From Pseudomonadales bacterium (GTDB lineage Bacteria; Pseudomonadota; Gammaproteobacteria; Pseudomonadales; Azotimanducaceae), in assembly GCA_016763855.1 (NCBI GenBank), contig JAESSY010000036.1:1-64000 (forward strand): a stretch of DNA of 64,000 bases, read 5' to 3'. The notes under the pieces are model-generated. The model had not been told where the DNA came from. It made no database searches and saw only the letters and a program-made list of their open reading frames with translations. Each line of letters starts with the position of its first letter. Position 1 is the first letter of the stretch. The position numbers were made by a program, and so were the translations under genes. This document shows, in pieces, positions 53,521-62,634 of this stretch.

Positions 53521-55065
53521 ATGAAAACCACTCTGGCACTTATCTCCCTCCTCATCATTTTGTCTGCCTGCGCAGTCAACCCCGTAACAGGCAAAAATGA
53601 ACTGTCTTGGATATCTGAAGCAGAACAGATTCGAATAGGAGAGCTGCAATATGGACCATCCCAACAGTCACAAGGAGGCGTTTATCTCGCCGACCCCGAA
53701 ATCACCCAGTACGTCAATGAAGTTGGCCAAGCCATTGCAAAATTTGCCCCGGTGGATTTGCCCTGGGAATTTATTGTCCTCAATAACGACACGCCTAATG
53801 CTTGGGCTTTACCCGGAGGTAAAATTGCTATAAACCGCGGCCTCTTATTGGCACTAAATAATGAAGCTGAATTGGCTGCGGTCCTGAGCCACGAAGTAGT
53901 TCACGCGGCGGCAAAGCATAGCGCTCAGTCCATGCAGCGCAACACGATTACTCAGGGTTTGTTAGCCGCAACCGCTATCGCTGTAGCTCACACTGACTAT
54001 AAGGAGTACGCAAATTACGTTGTCGGGGGAGCCCAACTTGGCGTTCAACTCATTAGCACAAAATACGGCCGAAGCGCCGAATTGGAATCTGACTATTATG
54101 GTATCCAATATATGAATAAGGCAGGCTACAATCCCGAGGCCGCAGTATCATTGCAAGAAACCTTCGTCCGCCTGTCTTCAAATAAAAAGAGCAATTGGCT
54201 AAGCGGACTTTTTGCAAGTCATCCACCTTCAGTGGAGCGGGTCAATACAAACAAAGCCACTATTGCTGCTTTAGAAAGCACCAAAGCAACAGAATTATTT
54301 GCACAGCGCTATCGCTCAAAGATGACTCACTTGCTGAATACTAAGCCAGCTTATGAGTATGCTAATAAGGCTAGAACCCTTGCCTCTGATGGTGAGTACG
54401 AATCAGCCCTGAAAGCGCTTAACAAGGCAATTCAACTCGAACCCCAAGAATCCTCATTTCATGGCGAGCGAGGCAGTATTTATTTTCAAACAAAACAATA
54501 TGGCAAAGCGGATCAGGCATTTAGTTCTGCCTTGGCACTCAATGACAACTGTTTTGAATATTACCTAGGAAGAGGCTTAGCGCGAAATCAACAAGGTAAA
54601 CATCAAGCGGCACGACAAGACCTAGAACGAAGTATTGCCCTATTACCGACGGCGAGCGCTAACAAAAATCTCGGTGAAATGGCCCTAGCTGGGGGAGATC
54701 GCTCTAGCGCCAAACGCTTTTTTCAATTGGCGATGGGAGCGCAAGGCCCACTCGGAGACTATGCAAAGCTTGCTTATTTAAAACTGGATATACAGGATCA
54801 TCCGACACATTATATTTCAGTCGAACTCAGACCAAGCCCTAAAGGTCAAATTCTAATTGTTGTGACTAACCGAGCTAGCCTCGACATCATGAGTCTTAAA
54901 CTTGAAGTGAACGCCTTGGTAGGACAACAAAAAGTCAGCCGAACTTTGGGTATTCAAAAACTCTACGCCAAAACAGCAAAACAATATGCGAGCGCCTGGT
55001 ATATTAGCGAATCTACTGAGGCTCAAATACAGGGAATCAATATTTCAGCAGTCAAACTCAATTGA
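53521..55065 (+). CDS. M48-family metalloprotease lipoprotein with C-terminal TPR repeats
   Basis: Lipobox LIILSACAV; HEVVHAAAKH (HExxH); RSAELESDYYGIQYM; TPR region. Start trimmed to ATG 53521. Confidence 0.92.
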   Translation: MKTTLALISLLIILSACAVNPVTGKNELSWISEAEQIRIGELQYGPSQQSQGGVYLADPEITQYVNEVGQAIAKFAPVDLPWEFIVLNNDTPNAWALPGGKIAINRGLLLALNNEAELAAVLSHEVVHAAAKHSAQSMQRNTITQGLLAATAIAVAHTDYKEYANYVVGGAQLGVQLISTKYGRSAELESDYYGIQYMNKAGYNPEAAVSLQETFVRLSSNKKSNWLSGLFASHPPSVERVNTNKATIAALESTKATELFAQRYRSKMTHLLNTKPAYEYANKARTLASDGEYESALKALNKAIQLEPQESSFHGERGSIYFQTKQYGKADQAFSSALALNDNCFEYYLGRGLARNQQGKHQAARQDLERSIALLPTASANKNLGEMALAGGDRSSAKRFFQLAMGAQGPLGDYAKLAYLKLDIQDHPTHYISVELRPSPKGQILIVVTNRASLDIMSLKLEVNALVGQQKVSRTLGIQKLYAKTAKQYASAWYISESTEAQIQGINISAVKLN

Positions 55066-55153
55066 ACCGCTGGTTGATCTCCACAAAGAAATAGATGCGC
55101 ATTACTTTCTCGCGTATTATCTTGCTTAACTATTCATCACTGGTTTAAGCCCC

Positions 55154-55321
55154 ATGCGCGCCTCACTATTTATCCTCCTAGCGGCACTGCTTACTGCCTG
55201 CGGCCAAAAAGGCCCTCTCTTCTTACCTGAATCTTTGGAGACAGAAAACAAGGGGGTCGTAAAGGATAGCCGAGAGTCACTTCAAGAAAAGAATACAGAA
55301 ACCATCGAGGCGTCTAAGTGA
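55154..55321 (+). CDS. lptM: Small lipoprotein LptM (YifL)-like, 55 aa
   Basis: Below ORF-track cut-off. MRASLFILLAALLTACGQKGPLFLPESLE...; overlaps the lysA GTG start (GTGA). Confidence 0.88.
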   Translation: MRASLFILLAALLTACGQKGPLFLPESLETENKGVVKDSRESLQEKNTETIEASK

Positions 55322-56592
55322 GTCATTTTGAGCGCCAAGATGGCATCCTGCATATTGAACAAATTTCATTAGAAAAAATTGGGCAAGACTTCGGCACACC
55401 GGCCTATGTGTATTCAAAAGCAGCTATTGAAGAAGCCTATCTTCAATATACAGAGGCTTTTACTGGACAAAAACATTTGGTTTGTTATGCAGTAAAAGCG
55501 AATTCGAATTTGGGTGTTCTCAGCATTCTCGCCAATCTCGGAGCGGGTTTCGATATCGTTTCAGGTGGTGAACTCGAACGCGTTGTACGAGCCGGCGGAG
55601 ATCCGAGCAAAGTCGTTTTTTCTGGCGTAGCCAAGCTCGAATGGGAAATAGGAAAGGCCCTCGAATTAGGCATTGCCTGCTTCAACATTGAGTCAGAAAC
55701 AGAGTTGGATCAAATCAACCGTATCGCAAGTGATATGAACGTCCAAGCGCCTATTTCAATCAGGGTCAATCCCGATGTAGATGCCAAAACGCATCCTTAT
55801 ATCTCCACAGGACTTAAAGAAAATAAATTTGGCGTTTCCCGAGACCTTGCCATGAGTATGTACATCCGGGCGGAAGCGCTTTCCAATATCGACATCAAGG
55901 GTATCGATTGTCATATCGGCTCCCAGATAACAGATCTCCAACCTTTTATTGAAGCGATGCATCGCATCATAGACATGGTAGATGAACTGGAGAAAGTGAA
56001 TATCAAACTTGAACACATTGATCTCGGAGGTGGCATTGGCGTCCAATACAAAGACGAATCCACAATCGATGTTGAGGAATATGCAGGGGCCATTCAGCAG
56101 TCACTCGGACATCGAAAGCACACACTTATTTTTGAGCCAGGTCGATTTATTGTTGCCAATGCTGGGGTTTTGTTAAGCCAGGTCTTGCACCTAAAAAATA
56201 ACGAAGGAAACAATTTTGTGATTCTCGATGCGGGCATGAATGATTTGATCAGACCGGCCCTTTATCAAAGCTGGCAAGCGGTGTCGGTAGTGAAAACCGC
56301 TGCGGCCGAATCAGCACGCTATAACTTAGTTGGGCCTATCTGCGAAAGCGGTGATTTTCTAGCCCGCGATAGAGAGCTTACGGTTGCAGCGGGAGACTAT
56401 ATTGCCATTCATTCATCCGGCGCTTATGGGTTTAGTATGAGCTCAAATTACAATAGTCGAAATCGAGCCGTTGAACTCATCGTTTCAGGTGATACTGTAC
56501 ACCAAGTGCGTAAACGAGAAACTATAGATGATCAACTTAATTTGGAATCGCTTTTCCCTAGCGCTTTTTCCTATTCAACGCACGATAAATAG
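55318..56592 (+). CDS. lysA: Diaminopimelate decarboxylase
   Basis: GTPAYVYSKAAIEEAY, CYAVKANSNLGVLSILANLGAGFDIVSGGEL, CESGDFLARDREL. Confidence 0.97.
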   Translation: MSHFERQDGILHIEQISLEKIGQDFGTPAYVYSKAAIEEAYLQYTEAFTGQKHLVCYAVKANSNLGVLSILANLGAGFDIVSGGELERVVRAGGDPSKVVFSGVAKLEWEIGKALELGIACFNIESETELDQINRIASDMNVQAPISIRVNPDVDAKTHPYISTGLKENKFGVSRDLAMSMYIRAEALSNIDIKGIDCHIGSQITDLQPFIEAMHRIIDMVDELEKVNIKLEHIDLGGGIGVQYKDESTIDVEEYAGAIQQSLGHRKHTLIFEPGRFIVANAGVLLSQVLHLKNNEGNNFVILDAGMNDLIRPALYQSWQAVSVVKTAAAESARYNLVGPICESGDFLARDRELTVAAGDYIAIHSSGAYGFSMSSNYNSRNRAVELIVSGDTVHQVRKRETIDDQLNLESLFPSAFSYSTHDK

Positions 56593-56612
56593 ACCGACAG
56601 AGAAATAACACC

Positions 56613-57461
56613 ATGTTACTTCGATTTACTAAAATGCACGGTCTTGGAAACGATTTCGTCCTATTGGATCTAATTAGCCAGGATATTGTCGTGCGAGATG
56701 AACAGATTCGCGCCCTGGCCGACAGACGTTTGGGAATTGGATTTGATCAGCTACTCATCGTTGAACCCCCAGGTAATCCTGAAATCGATTTTCGATATCG
56801 CATCTTTAACAGCGATGGTATGGAAGCCGAACAATGCGGTAACGGTGCCCGCTGTTTTTTACGCTTCGTTCGTGATCGAGGCCTAACAACTAAAACAAAA
56901 ATAAAACTCGAAACCAATACCGGCATCATTGAATGTAAACTTGAGTCAGACGGTAGCATCAGTGTCAATATGGGTGCCCCAAAGTTCGAACCCAAAGCCA
57001 TTCCCTTTCATGCAGACAAAGCCCAGATATGTCATCAAATTGATGTTCCAATGGGCATCACAGGCGATATAGAAAAAGTTGAACTCACCACTGTCAACAT
57101 AGGCAATCCCCATGCCGTCATATTTGTCGCAGATGTAGAAAAAGCACCTGTATTTAAATTAGGATCTGCAATAGAAAAACATAAGTGCTTCCCCGAGGGC
57201 GTAAATGTTGGCTTTGTTGAAGTGACCAATGCTGGCAACATTAAATTACGCGTCTTCGAGCGTGGCGTTGGTGAAACCAAAGCCTGTGGTACAGGGGCCT
57301 GCGCTGCAGTTGCAGCGGGGCGACTCCGAGGCTTGCTGGACGACGACGTCACTGTACAGCTCCGAGGAGGAGAGCTGAAAGTGGCATGGAAAGGGGAGGA
57401 AGCACCCGTTATGATGAACGGACCCGCTTGCCGTGTATATGAAGGTCGCTTACATATTTAA
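56613..57461 (+). CDS. dapF: Diaminopimelate epimerase
   Basis: FTKMHGLGNDFVLLD, EQCGNGARCFLRF, GETKACGTGACAAVAAG. Confidence 0.97.
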   Translation: MLLRFTKMHGLGNDFVLLDLISQDIVVRDEQIRALADRRLGIGFDQLLIVEPPGNPEIDFRYRIFNSDGMEAEQCGNGARCFLRFVRDRGLTTKTKIKLETNTGIIECKLESDGSISVNMGAPKFEPKAIPFHADKAQICHQIDVPMGITGDIEKVELTTVNIGNPHAVIFVADVEKAPVFKLGSAIEKHKCFPEGVNVGFVEVTNAGNIKLRVFERGVGETKACGTGACAAVAAGRLRGLLDDDVTVQLRGGELKVAWKGEEAPVMMNGPACRVYEGRLHI

Positions 57462-57536
57462 AGGCACTAGATAAGCGTTAGAAACCAATGCAAGTCACCG
57501 ACTCTATTTCGATATAAGTAAACTGAGCTAATAAAA

Positions 57537-58259
57537 ATGAAAGCAAAAGCAAAGACAGAAGCGATATCAATAGACGAGAGAGATGTCGCAAAGTATCTAG
57601 AGAAGAATCCAGAATTCTTCACTGACAGGCAAAAGCTTTTGATGAAGTTGAAACTACCCCACGAGAAAAGAGGTGCAGTTTCTCTGGTAGAAAAACAAGT
57701 GTCACTTTTGCGAGAAAGAAATCTTAACAATAAGAAAAAGCTTGATTCCTTTGTGAATACCGCCAAAGCCAATGACGCCATTTTTCTAAATTGCCAAAAG
57801 CTCGTTCTGAACTTGCTTGCAACAGAAAACAAGGCTGACTTTTTTGAAGCGTTGGAGAAAAGCTTCAAAAGAGACTTCAAGTCTAAAGCCTACAGTCTAA
57901 TTATTTTTGATGACCCACCAAAACAAATTAACCATTTTACAACCATTGTGACAAAAGCTGCGGCAAAAGAATATGTCGGCGGATTGATGAACAACAAACA
58001 ACCCACGCTTGGTGTACTCAGACCAAGCGAACAGGATTTCTTGTTTCGGCATCAGAGTTCAATGGTAAAATCAGCAGCAATCTTGCCACTTAGGTTTTCT
58101 AGTCTGGGCGCTAAACCACTAAAGAAAAAGAAACTGGCCCTATTGGCCATTGGTAGCGAGGATCCTCTTTATTTCCAGGCTGGTATGGGTACCGTATTTT
58201 TAACTTTCATCGCTGATGTATTATCTGCGATGTTGCCAAAAAATCTCGGTCTTGATTAA
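57537..58259 (+). CDS. DUF484 family protein
   Basis: VAKYLEKNPEFFTDRQKLLMKLKLPHEKRGAVSLVEKQVSLLRERN; conserved position between dapF and xerC. Confidence 0.9.
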   Translation: MKAKAKTEAISIDERDVAKYLEKNPEFFTDRQKLLMKLKLPHEKRGAVSLVEKQVSLLRERNLNNKKKLDSFVNTAKANDAIFLNCQKLVLNLLATENKADFFEALEKSFKRDFKSKAYSLIIFDDPPKQINHFTTIVTKAAAKEYVGGLMNNKQPTLGVLRPSEQDFLFRHQSSMVKSAAILPLRFSSLGAKPLKKKKLALLAIGSEDPLYFQAGMGTVFLTFIADVLSAMLPKNLGLD

Positions 58260-58267
58260 ATAAGGCC

Positions 58268-59203
58268 ATGGAAGATTCAGCGCTTTCAGTTCATCGAGAC
58301 GCCTTTCTCGAACACCTCCATCAAGAGCGTGGACTTTCAATCAATACAATTACAGGATACCGGCGTGACTTAGCCAAGCTAATGGTATTTTTAGAAAAGG
58401 AATCCATAAATCATTGGCAAGATCTCGCTGGACACCAACTGCGACATCATATTGCACGCAATCATCAAGAAGGTATTTCTGGCAAAAGTATCCAGAGACA
58501 ACTTTCTGCTATTCGCTCTTTTTATAATTATTTGTTACGGGAAGGCATCGCAAAAACTAACCCCGCACTTGAACTTAGTGCACCCAAATCAACAAAAAGA
58601 CTGCCCAAGACACTGGACACTGACCAAGTTTCTCAATTGCTTAATAGCCATGAAACCGGATGGCACGGCTTGCGTGATCACGCCATACTCGAATTATTTT
58701 ATTCATCAGGTTTGCGCTTGAGTGAACTCGTTGGATGCAACACTAACAGCGTGGACTTTGAAGACAAAACCATCAGGGTATTAGGCAAAGGAAGTAAGGA
58801 ACGCATCGTACCGGTCGGTACAATGGCAGTCGATGCCATTCTTTCCTGGCTTAAAATCAGAGAGATGCTTCCGACGAAAAAAAAACTCATTCACGACACC
58901 GATGCCCTTTTTCTTAGCGAAAGGGGTAAGCGCTTAAGCAATCGATCAGTACAAAGCAGACTTAATCGTTGGGCTATCAGTAAAGGATTACCAGGGAAAT
59001 TACACCCTCACATGTTGAGACATTCTTTTGCCAGCCATATACTCGAGTCCAGCCAAGATCTTCGGGCTGTTCAAGAATTACTTGGGCATGCGGATATCTC
59101 AACAACGCAAATATACACTCATCTAGACTTTCAACATCTGACAAAGGTTTACGATAAAGCTCATCCTCGCGCACAAAGAAAAACACCTGCTGAAGATTTA
59201 TGA
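58268..59203 (+). CDS. xerC: Tyrosine recombinase XerC
   Basis: YSSGLRLSELVG, KGSKERIVPVG, HPHMLRHSFASHIL, LGHADISTTQIYTHL; dapF-DUF484-xerC-HAD order. Confidence 0.95.
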   Translation: MEDSALSVHRDAFLEHLHQERGLSINTITGYRRDLAKLMVFLEKESINHWQDLAGHQLRHHIARNHQEGISGKSIQRQLSAIRSFYNYLLREGIAKTNPALELSAPKSTKRLPKTLDTDQVSQLLNSHETGWHGLRDHAILELFYSSGLRLSELVGCNTNSVDFEDKTIRVLGKGSKERIVPVGTMAVDAILSWLKIREMLPTKKKLIHDTDALFLSERGKRLSNRSVQSRLNRWAISKGLPGKLHPHMLRHSFASHILESSQDLRAVQELLGHADISTTQIYTHLDFQHLTKVYDKAHPRAQRKTPAEDL

Positions 59204-59895
59204 TCAAATTAATTGGTTTTGATTTAGATGATACTTTGTGGGATCTACTACCTGTCATCATTAGGGCGGAAGACGTCTTAGAAATATGGTTGCGCGACAA
59301 CGTTAGCGAACTTAATTTTTCTGTTAGGGAAATGAGACGATTCAGAAAACCCATGCTGCTGGAAACCCCGAATCTAATTCATCAAATAACTGAATTCCGT
59401 CGCAGATTAATTGAAAAGGCACTCATTCAGAGTGATATTAATCCTGTACAAGCCGATGTTATTTCTCGCGAAGCAATAGAAGTATTTCTTGTTGCACGAA
59501 ACCAAATTGATCTATTTGAAGGTGTAGAGTCTACGCTTCTTAATTTATCCAAGGATTTCCAAGTGTGCGCACTAAGCAATGGCAATGCTGATATAAATCG
59601 CTTGGGACTCAAACACCTATTTGATTTTTCTTTTTCTGCTGAGGAAGTGGGTGGCGCCAAACCCTCACACCATCTATTTACAACCGCGCTATCAAAAACA
59701 TCACTACAAGCACATGAAATGATTTATGTCGGAGATGACCCTCTGTTAGATGTCGATGCAGCCAAAGATTTAGGTGTACACGCTATCTGGATGGATAGAG
59801 GAAAAAAGAAGCCAGGCCGGCATCAAGCGGATCAAGTCATTACAAAGATTGCTCAGTTAGAAGAAGCCATAAAAGAGATTGCATCTCGGGTTTAA
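59200..59895 (+). CDS. HAD-superfamily hydrolase (YigB-like)
   Basis: LIGFDLDDTLWDLLPVI, ALSNGNADI, MIYVGDDPLLDVDAAKDLGVHAIWMDRG. Confidence 0.92.
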   Translation: MIKLIGFDLDDTLWDLLPVIIRAEDVLEIWLRDNVSELNFSVREMRRFRKPMLLETPNLIHQITEFRRRLIEKALIQSDINPVQADVISREAIEVFLVARNQIDLFEGVESTLLNLSKDFQVCALSNGNADINRLGLKHLFDFSFSAEEVGGAKPSHHLFTTALSKTSLQAHEMIYVGDDPLLDVDAAKDLGVHAIWMDRGKKKPGRHQADQVITKIAQLEEAIKEIASRV

Positions 59896-59914
59896 CGACT
59901 AAAGTTTACACTAT

Positions 59915-60313
59915 TTAGTGTTTACCTGGCGCAATTGCAACACCACTTCTCTCTTTAGCAAGATAGGCGTGAATAGCGATCATTTCAGGATCATCTGCGT
60001 CGAGTGGCATTCCTTCCAATGGATTACGAATACACCAATTAATCATCTCCCACATCATTGAAACACGGCCAATTTGTTTTTGAAACTTTGGATAGGTTTC
60101 CATGTGAGTATTCGCGCTATTGGGGTGACACTGTGCACAGGTAACACCATTACTGCCTAACTCGGGGCTCGTCCATAATCTTCTGCCTTCAGCAGCAACA
60201 TCATTGAACTGTTGGGTCCACCTGTCCAAATCATCTTTATCAAATTCGTCAGCATGAACAAATCCGGCCAATATGAGAGTCAGGCTGACGGTAAGTGATT
60301 TTATTAATTTCAT
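59915..60313 (-). CDS. Secreted monoheme c-type cytochrome
   Basis: Signal MKLIKSLTVSLTLILAGFVHA; CAQCH heme motif; start trimmed to MKLIKSL. Confidence 0.85.
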   Translation of the reverse strand: MKLIKSLTVSLTLILAGFVHADEFDKDDLDRWTQQFNDVAAEGRRLWTSPELGSNGVTCAQCHPNSANTHMETYPKFQKQIGRVSMMWEMINWCIRNPLEGMPLDADDPEMIAIHAYLAKERSGVAIAPGKH

Positions 60314-60323
60314 TCCCTTCTCC

Positions 60324-61385
60324 TTAGTAATGTTTTTGGGCTTCAGTACGAGCATGGGGCGAATGCTGAACATCTTCTGGATGGCCTTTCTTCTCATTGA
60401 ATTTTACTCGCCTGTTTGAATTTCCATAAAGGTTAAAGTTCACATCTACGCGACCTGAGTGCACATCAACTAACTGCCAACCCGTTGCATCTCTTTCATT
60501 AAAAGGATCTGCTCGATTCATTTCGACAGTCATAACCGGCATATGTGATTCCGCTTGAGCATAAGAACTTGGATAAGGCCATGGCCATGCTGTTGCCATC
60601 ACTGAATTAAATGCGATGTTACCAATCTGGTTGTACTGTATTTGATGAACATGTCCATACATGACATTGACCTTATTAAAGGGTGCAAGTATGGCCTGTA
60701 CTTCCTCAGCGTCTTCAGTCCAAAAGTTCCATCCTTTGTATATCTTCTGTATAGGTGAATGTGAAAAAACAACCACGGGGGTATCATGACTTACATTAGC
60801 TAGATCTTTGGCAAGCCATTTACGCTGGCGCTCCCCCACCATAAAGGGTGAACCGTTTGGGTTATCGAGACCCGCCATTTCATTCATCCTGCGCTCACCG
60901 CTCTCCCACCTATCATAGGTCCACTCGTCGTAGGTCAAAATACTATTCAAGACAACAAAGTGCACACCCTTTACATCAAAGCTGTAGTACTTATCCCCGA
61001 ACAAATCGCTCCAATAGTCACCGAGGTCAAGATAGTAATCGTGCTCCCCCATCACCATGTAAGGCTTGCTATTAAGAGCCGACAAGAGTTCTGCACCGTG
61101 ATCCAACTCCGGTTTGCTGCCCAATTGGGCTAGATCACCACCAAAGATTACAAAGTCAGGTTTTGGATCTAAGAGATTCGCTTCTGCAACGGCCTTCTTT
61201 AATCCTTGGTCCCAGTTTCTTACAAACTTATTCCCCTTAATCTGCTGAATATGGGAATCAGAAATATAAGCAAAGGTTACATCCTGATCACTACTACCGA
61301 AGGCCAGTTTTACAACACTGACAGGAAGCACACCTGCAATTAAACCGCTGGTTGCGGCCTTGATAAAATTTCGTCTATTTGTCAT
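60324..61385 (-). CDS. Tat-exported metallophosphoesterase
   Basis: TNRRNFIKAATSGLIAG twin-arginine signal; FAYISDSHI, FGGDLAQLG, MGEHDYY, VFSHSPI, YGHVHQIQ. Confidence 0.9.
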   Translation of the reverse strand: MTNRRNFIKAATSGLIAGVLPVSVVKLAFGSSDQDVTFAYISDSHIQQIKGNKFVRNWDQGLKKAVAEANLLDPKPDFVIFGGDLAQLGSKPELDHGAELLSALNSKPYMVMGEHDYYLDLGDYWSDLFGDKYYSFDVKGVHFVVLNSILTYDEWTYDRWESGERRMNEMAGLDNPNGSPFMVGERQRKWLAKDLANVSHDTPVVVFSHSPIQKIYKGWNFWTEDAEEVQAILAPFNKVNVMYGHVHQIQYNQIGNIAFNSVMATAWPWPYPSSYAQAESHMPVMTVEMNRADPFNERDATGWQLVDVHSGRVDVNFNLYGNSNRRVKFNEKKGHPEDVQHSPHARTEAQKHY

Positions 61386-61387
61386 GG

Positions 61388-62509
61388 CTATTTACCCCCT
61401 TCATTACTGGCAACAACTACACTCGGGCTAGTGAGCGCTTCTAGAAAGGCGACCAAATCATCAATTTGTTGCTCATTCAGATTGAGTGGTCGCATACCCC
61501 CGCTTATAAATGCATTAATCGGATCCACTTCATTCAACACACCGCCATTGTTGTAGTGTACGATTACATCTCGCAAAGTCTTTATGCTACCGTCATGCAT
61601 ATAGGGCGCTGTTACTGCAATATTTCTTAAGGTAGGTGTTTTAAATCCACCCATTGAACTGAGCTCTTCATCAATCGCGAACCGACCTAGATGAGACACA
61701 TTAGGATCTGTGAGAACGGCTATGTCAACATCAATGCCTTGACTTTTAGCTCTCATGAATGCACTTGCAAGGGCCGGCACATCCTCTTCAATATCATTAA
61801 TACCTACACCAATATTGTGAAATTTGTGATCAGTGAATATCGCATGATCTTGTTCAATCGTATGACACGACACACAGCGACCGTCAGCTATGAAGATGTC
61901 GAAACCCCGCCTCGCGGATACACTCAAGGCGTTCTCGTCACCGGCAAAATAGAACTGATCAAATGGTGAGTCACCTGAAATTTGGGTTCGCTCAAAGGAA
62001 GCAATTGCTTTGGTAACATGGTCAATGTTGATGTCAACTGGCTTAACACCGAAGACCTTTTTAAATTCACGCTTGTATTGTCTGTCATCATTTATGACAT
62101 TGAGTATTGCATCATGACTGCTTAACCCCATTTCTATAGGATTAAGGAAGGGATGCCTCGCTTGATCTTCAAGGCTCGGTGAGCGCCCATCCCAAAACTG
62201 AGTCTTGTTGAAGGCAGCATTTATAACGGTTGGTGCATTTCGCGTTCCCGTCAGTTTATTTATGCCTTCAGAGGTAACCAAAGGAGAATCTGTCATGGCT
62301 GCATCAGCCGCATGGCAAGTTGCACAAGCAACTTCACCCGTTGTACTAAATCGCTTGTCGTTAAACAAACGATCTCCTAGTTTAATTTTTTCAGGCGTTT
62401 GGGGGTTATCAGGAGGTACTGGGAGTGGCGGAAGCCCTAGGGGTTGGGCGCTCAGAATGCCTATAGGCATACAGAGTATACTGACAAAAATCCACGATAA
62501 TGCTCTCAT
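61388..62509 (-). CDS. Di-heme cytochrome c peroxidase / MauG family
   Basis: Signal peptide; two heme sites CATCH and CVSCH; TGTRNAPTVINAAFNKTQFWDGRSPSLEDQARHPFLNPIEMG; FKTPTLRNIAVTAPYMHDGSIKTLRDVI. Confidence 0.93.
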   Translation of the reverse strand: MRALSWIFVSILCMPIGILSAQPLGLPPLPVPPDNPQTPEKIKLGDRLFNDKRFSTTGEVACATCHAADAAMTDSPLVTSEGINKLTGTRNAPTVINAAFNKTQFWDGRSPSLEDQARHPFLNPIEMGLSSHDAILNVINDDRQYKREFKKVFGVKPVDINIDHVTKAIASFERTQISGDSPFDQFYFAGDENALSVSARRGFDIFIADGRCVSCHTIEQDHAIFTDHKFHNIGVGINDIEEDVPALASAFMRAKSQGIDVDIAVLTDPNVSHLGRFAIDEELSSMGGFKTPTLRNIAVTAPYMHDGSIKTLRDVIVHYNNGGVLNEVDPINAFISGGMRPLNLNEQQIDDLVAFLEALTSPSVVVASNEGGK

Positions 62510-62634
62510 TAACCTGTCCTTTCTGTGGCTGGTTTCAAAAAACAGTATAAGGCGGCATCAGAGTATTGCTAACAGAAAGAATCGATCGTTGTAATTGAAT
62601 TCTTCTATGGTGCTTTTTTGAAATGGTCGCCGAG

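Noticed and set aside
58268-59203. Tyrosine recombinase as marker of an integrated element
   Set aside because: It is the housekeeping XerC in the conserved dapF-DUF484-xerC-HAD order.
59905-59925. Palindrome ACACTATTTAGTGT at the convergent HAD/cytochrome junction as a terminator
   Set aside because: AT-rich, with too small a loop and no GC stem or clear T-run; it also overlaps the cytochrome stop codon.
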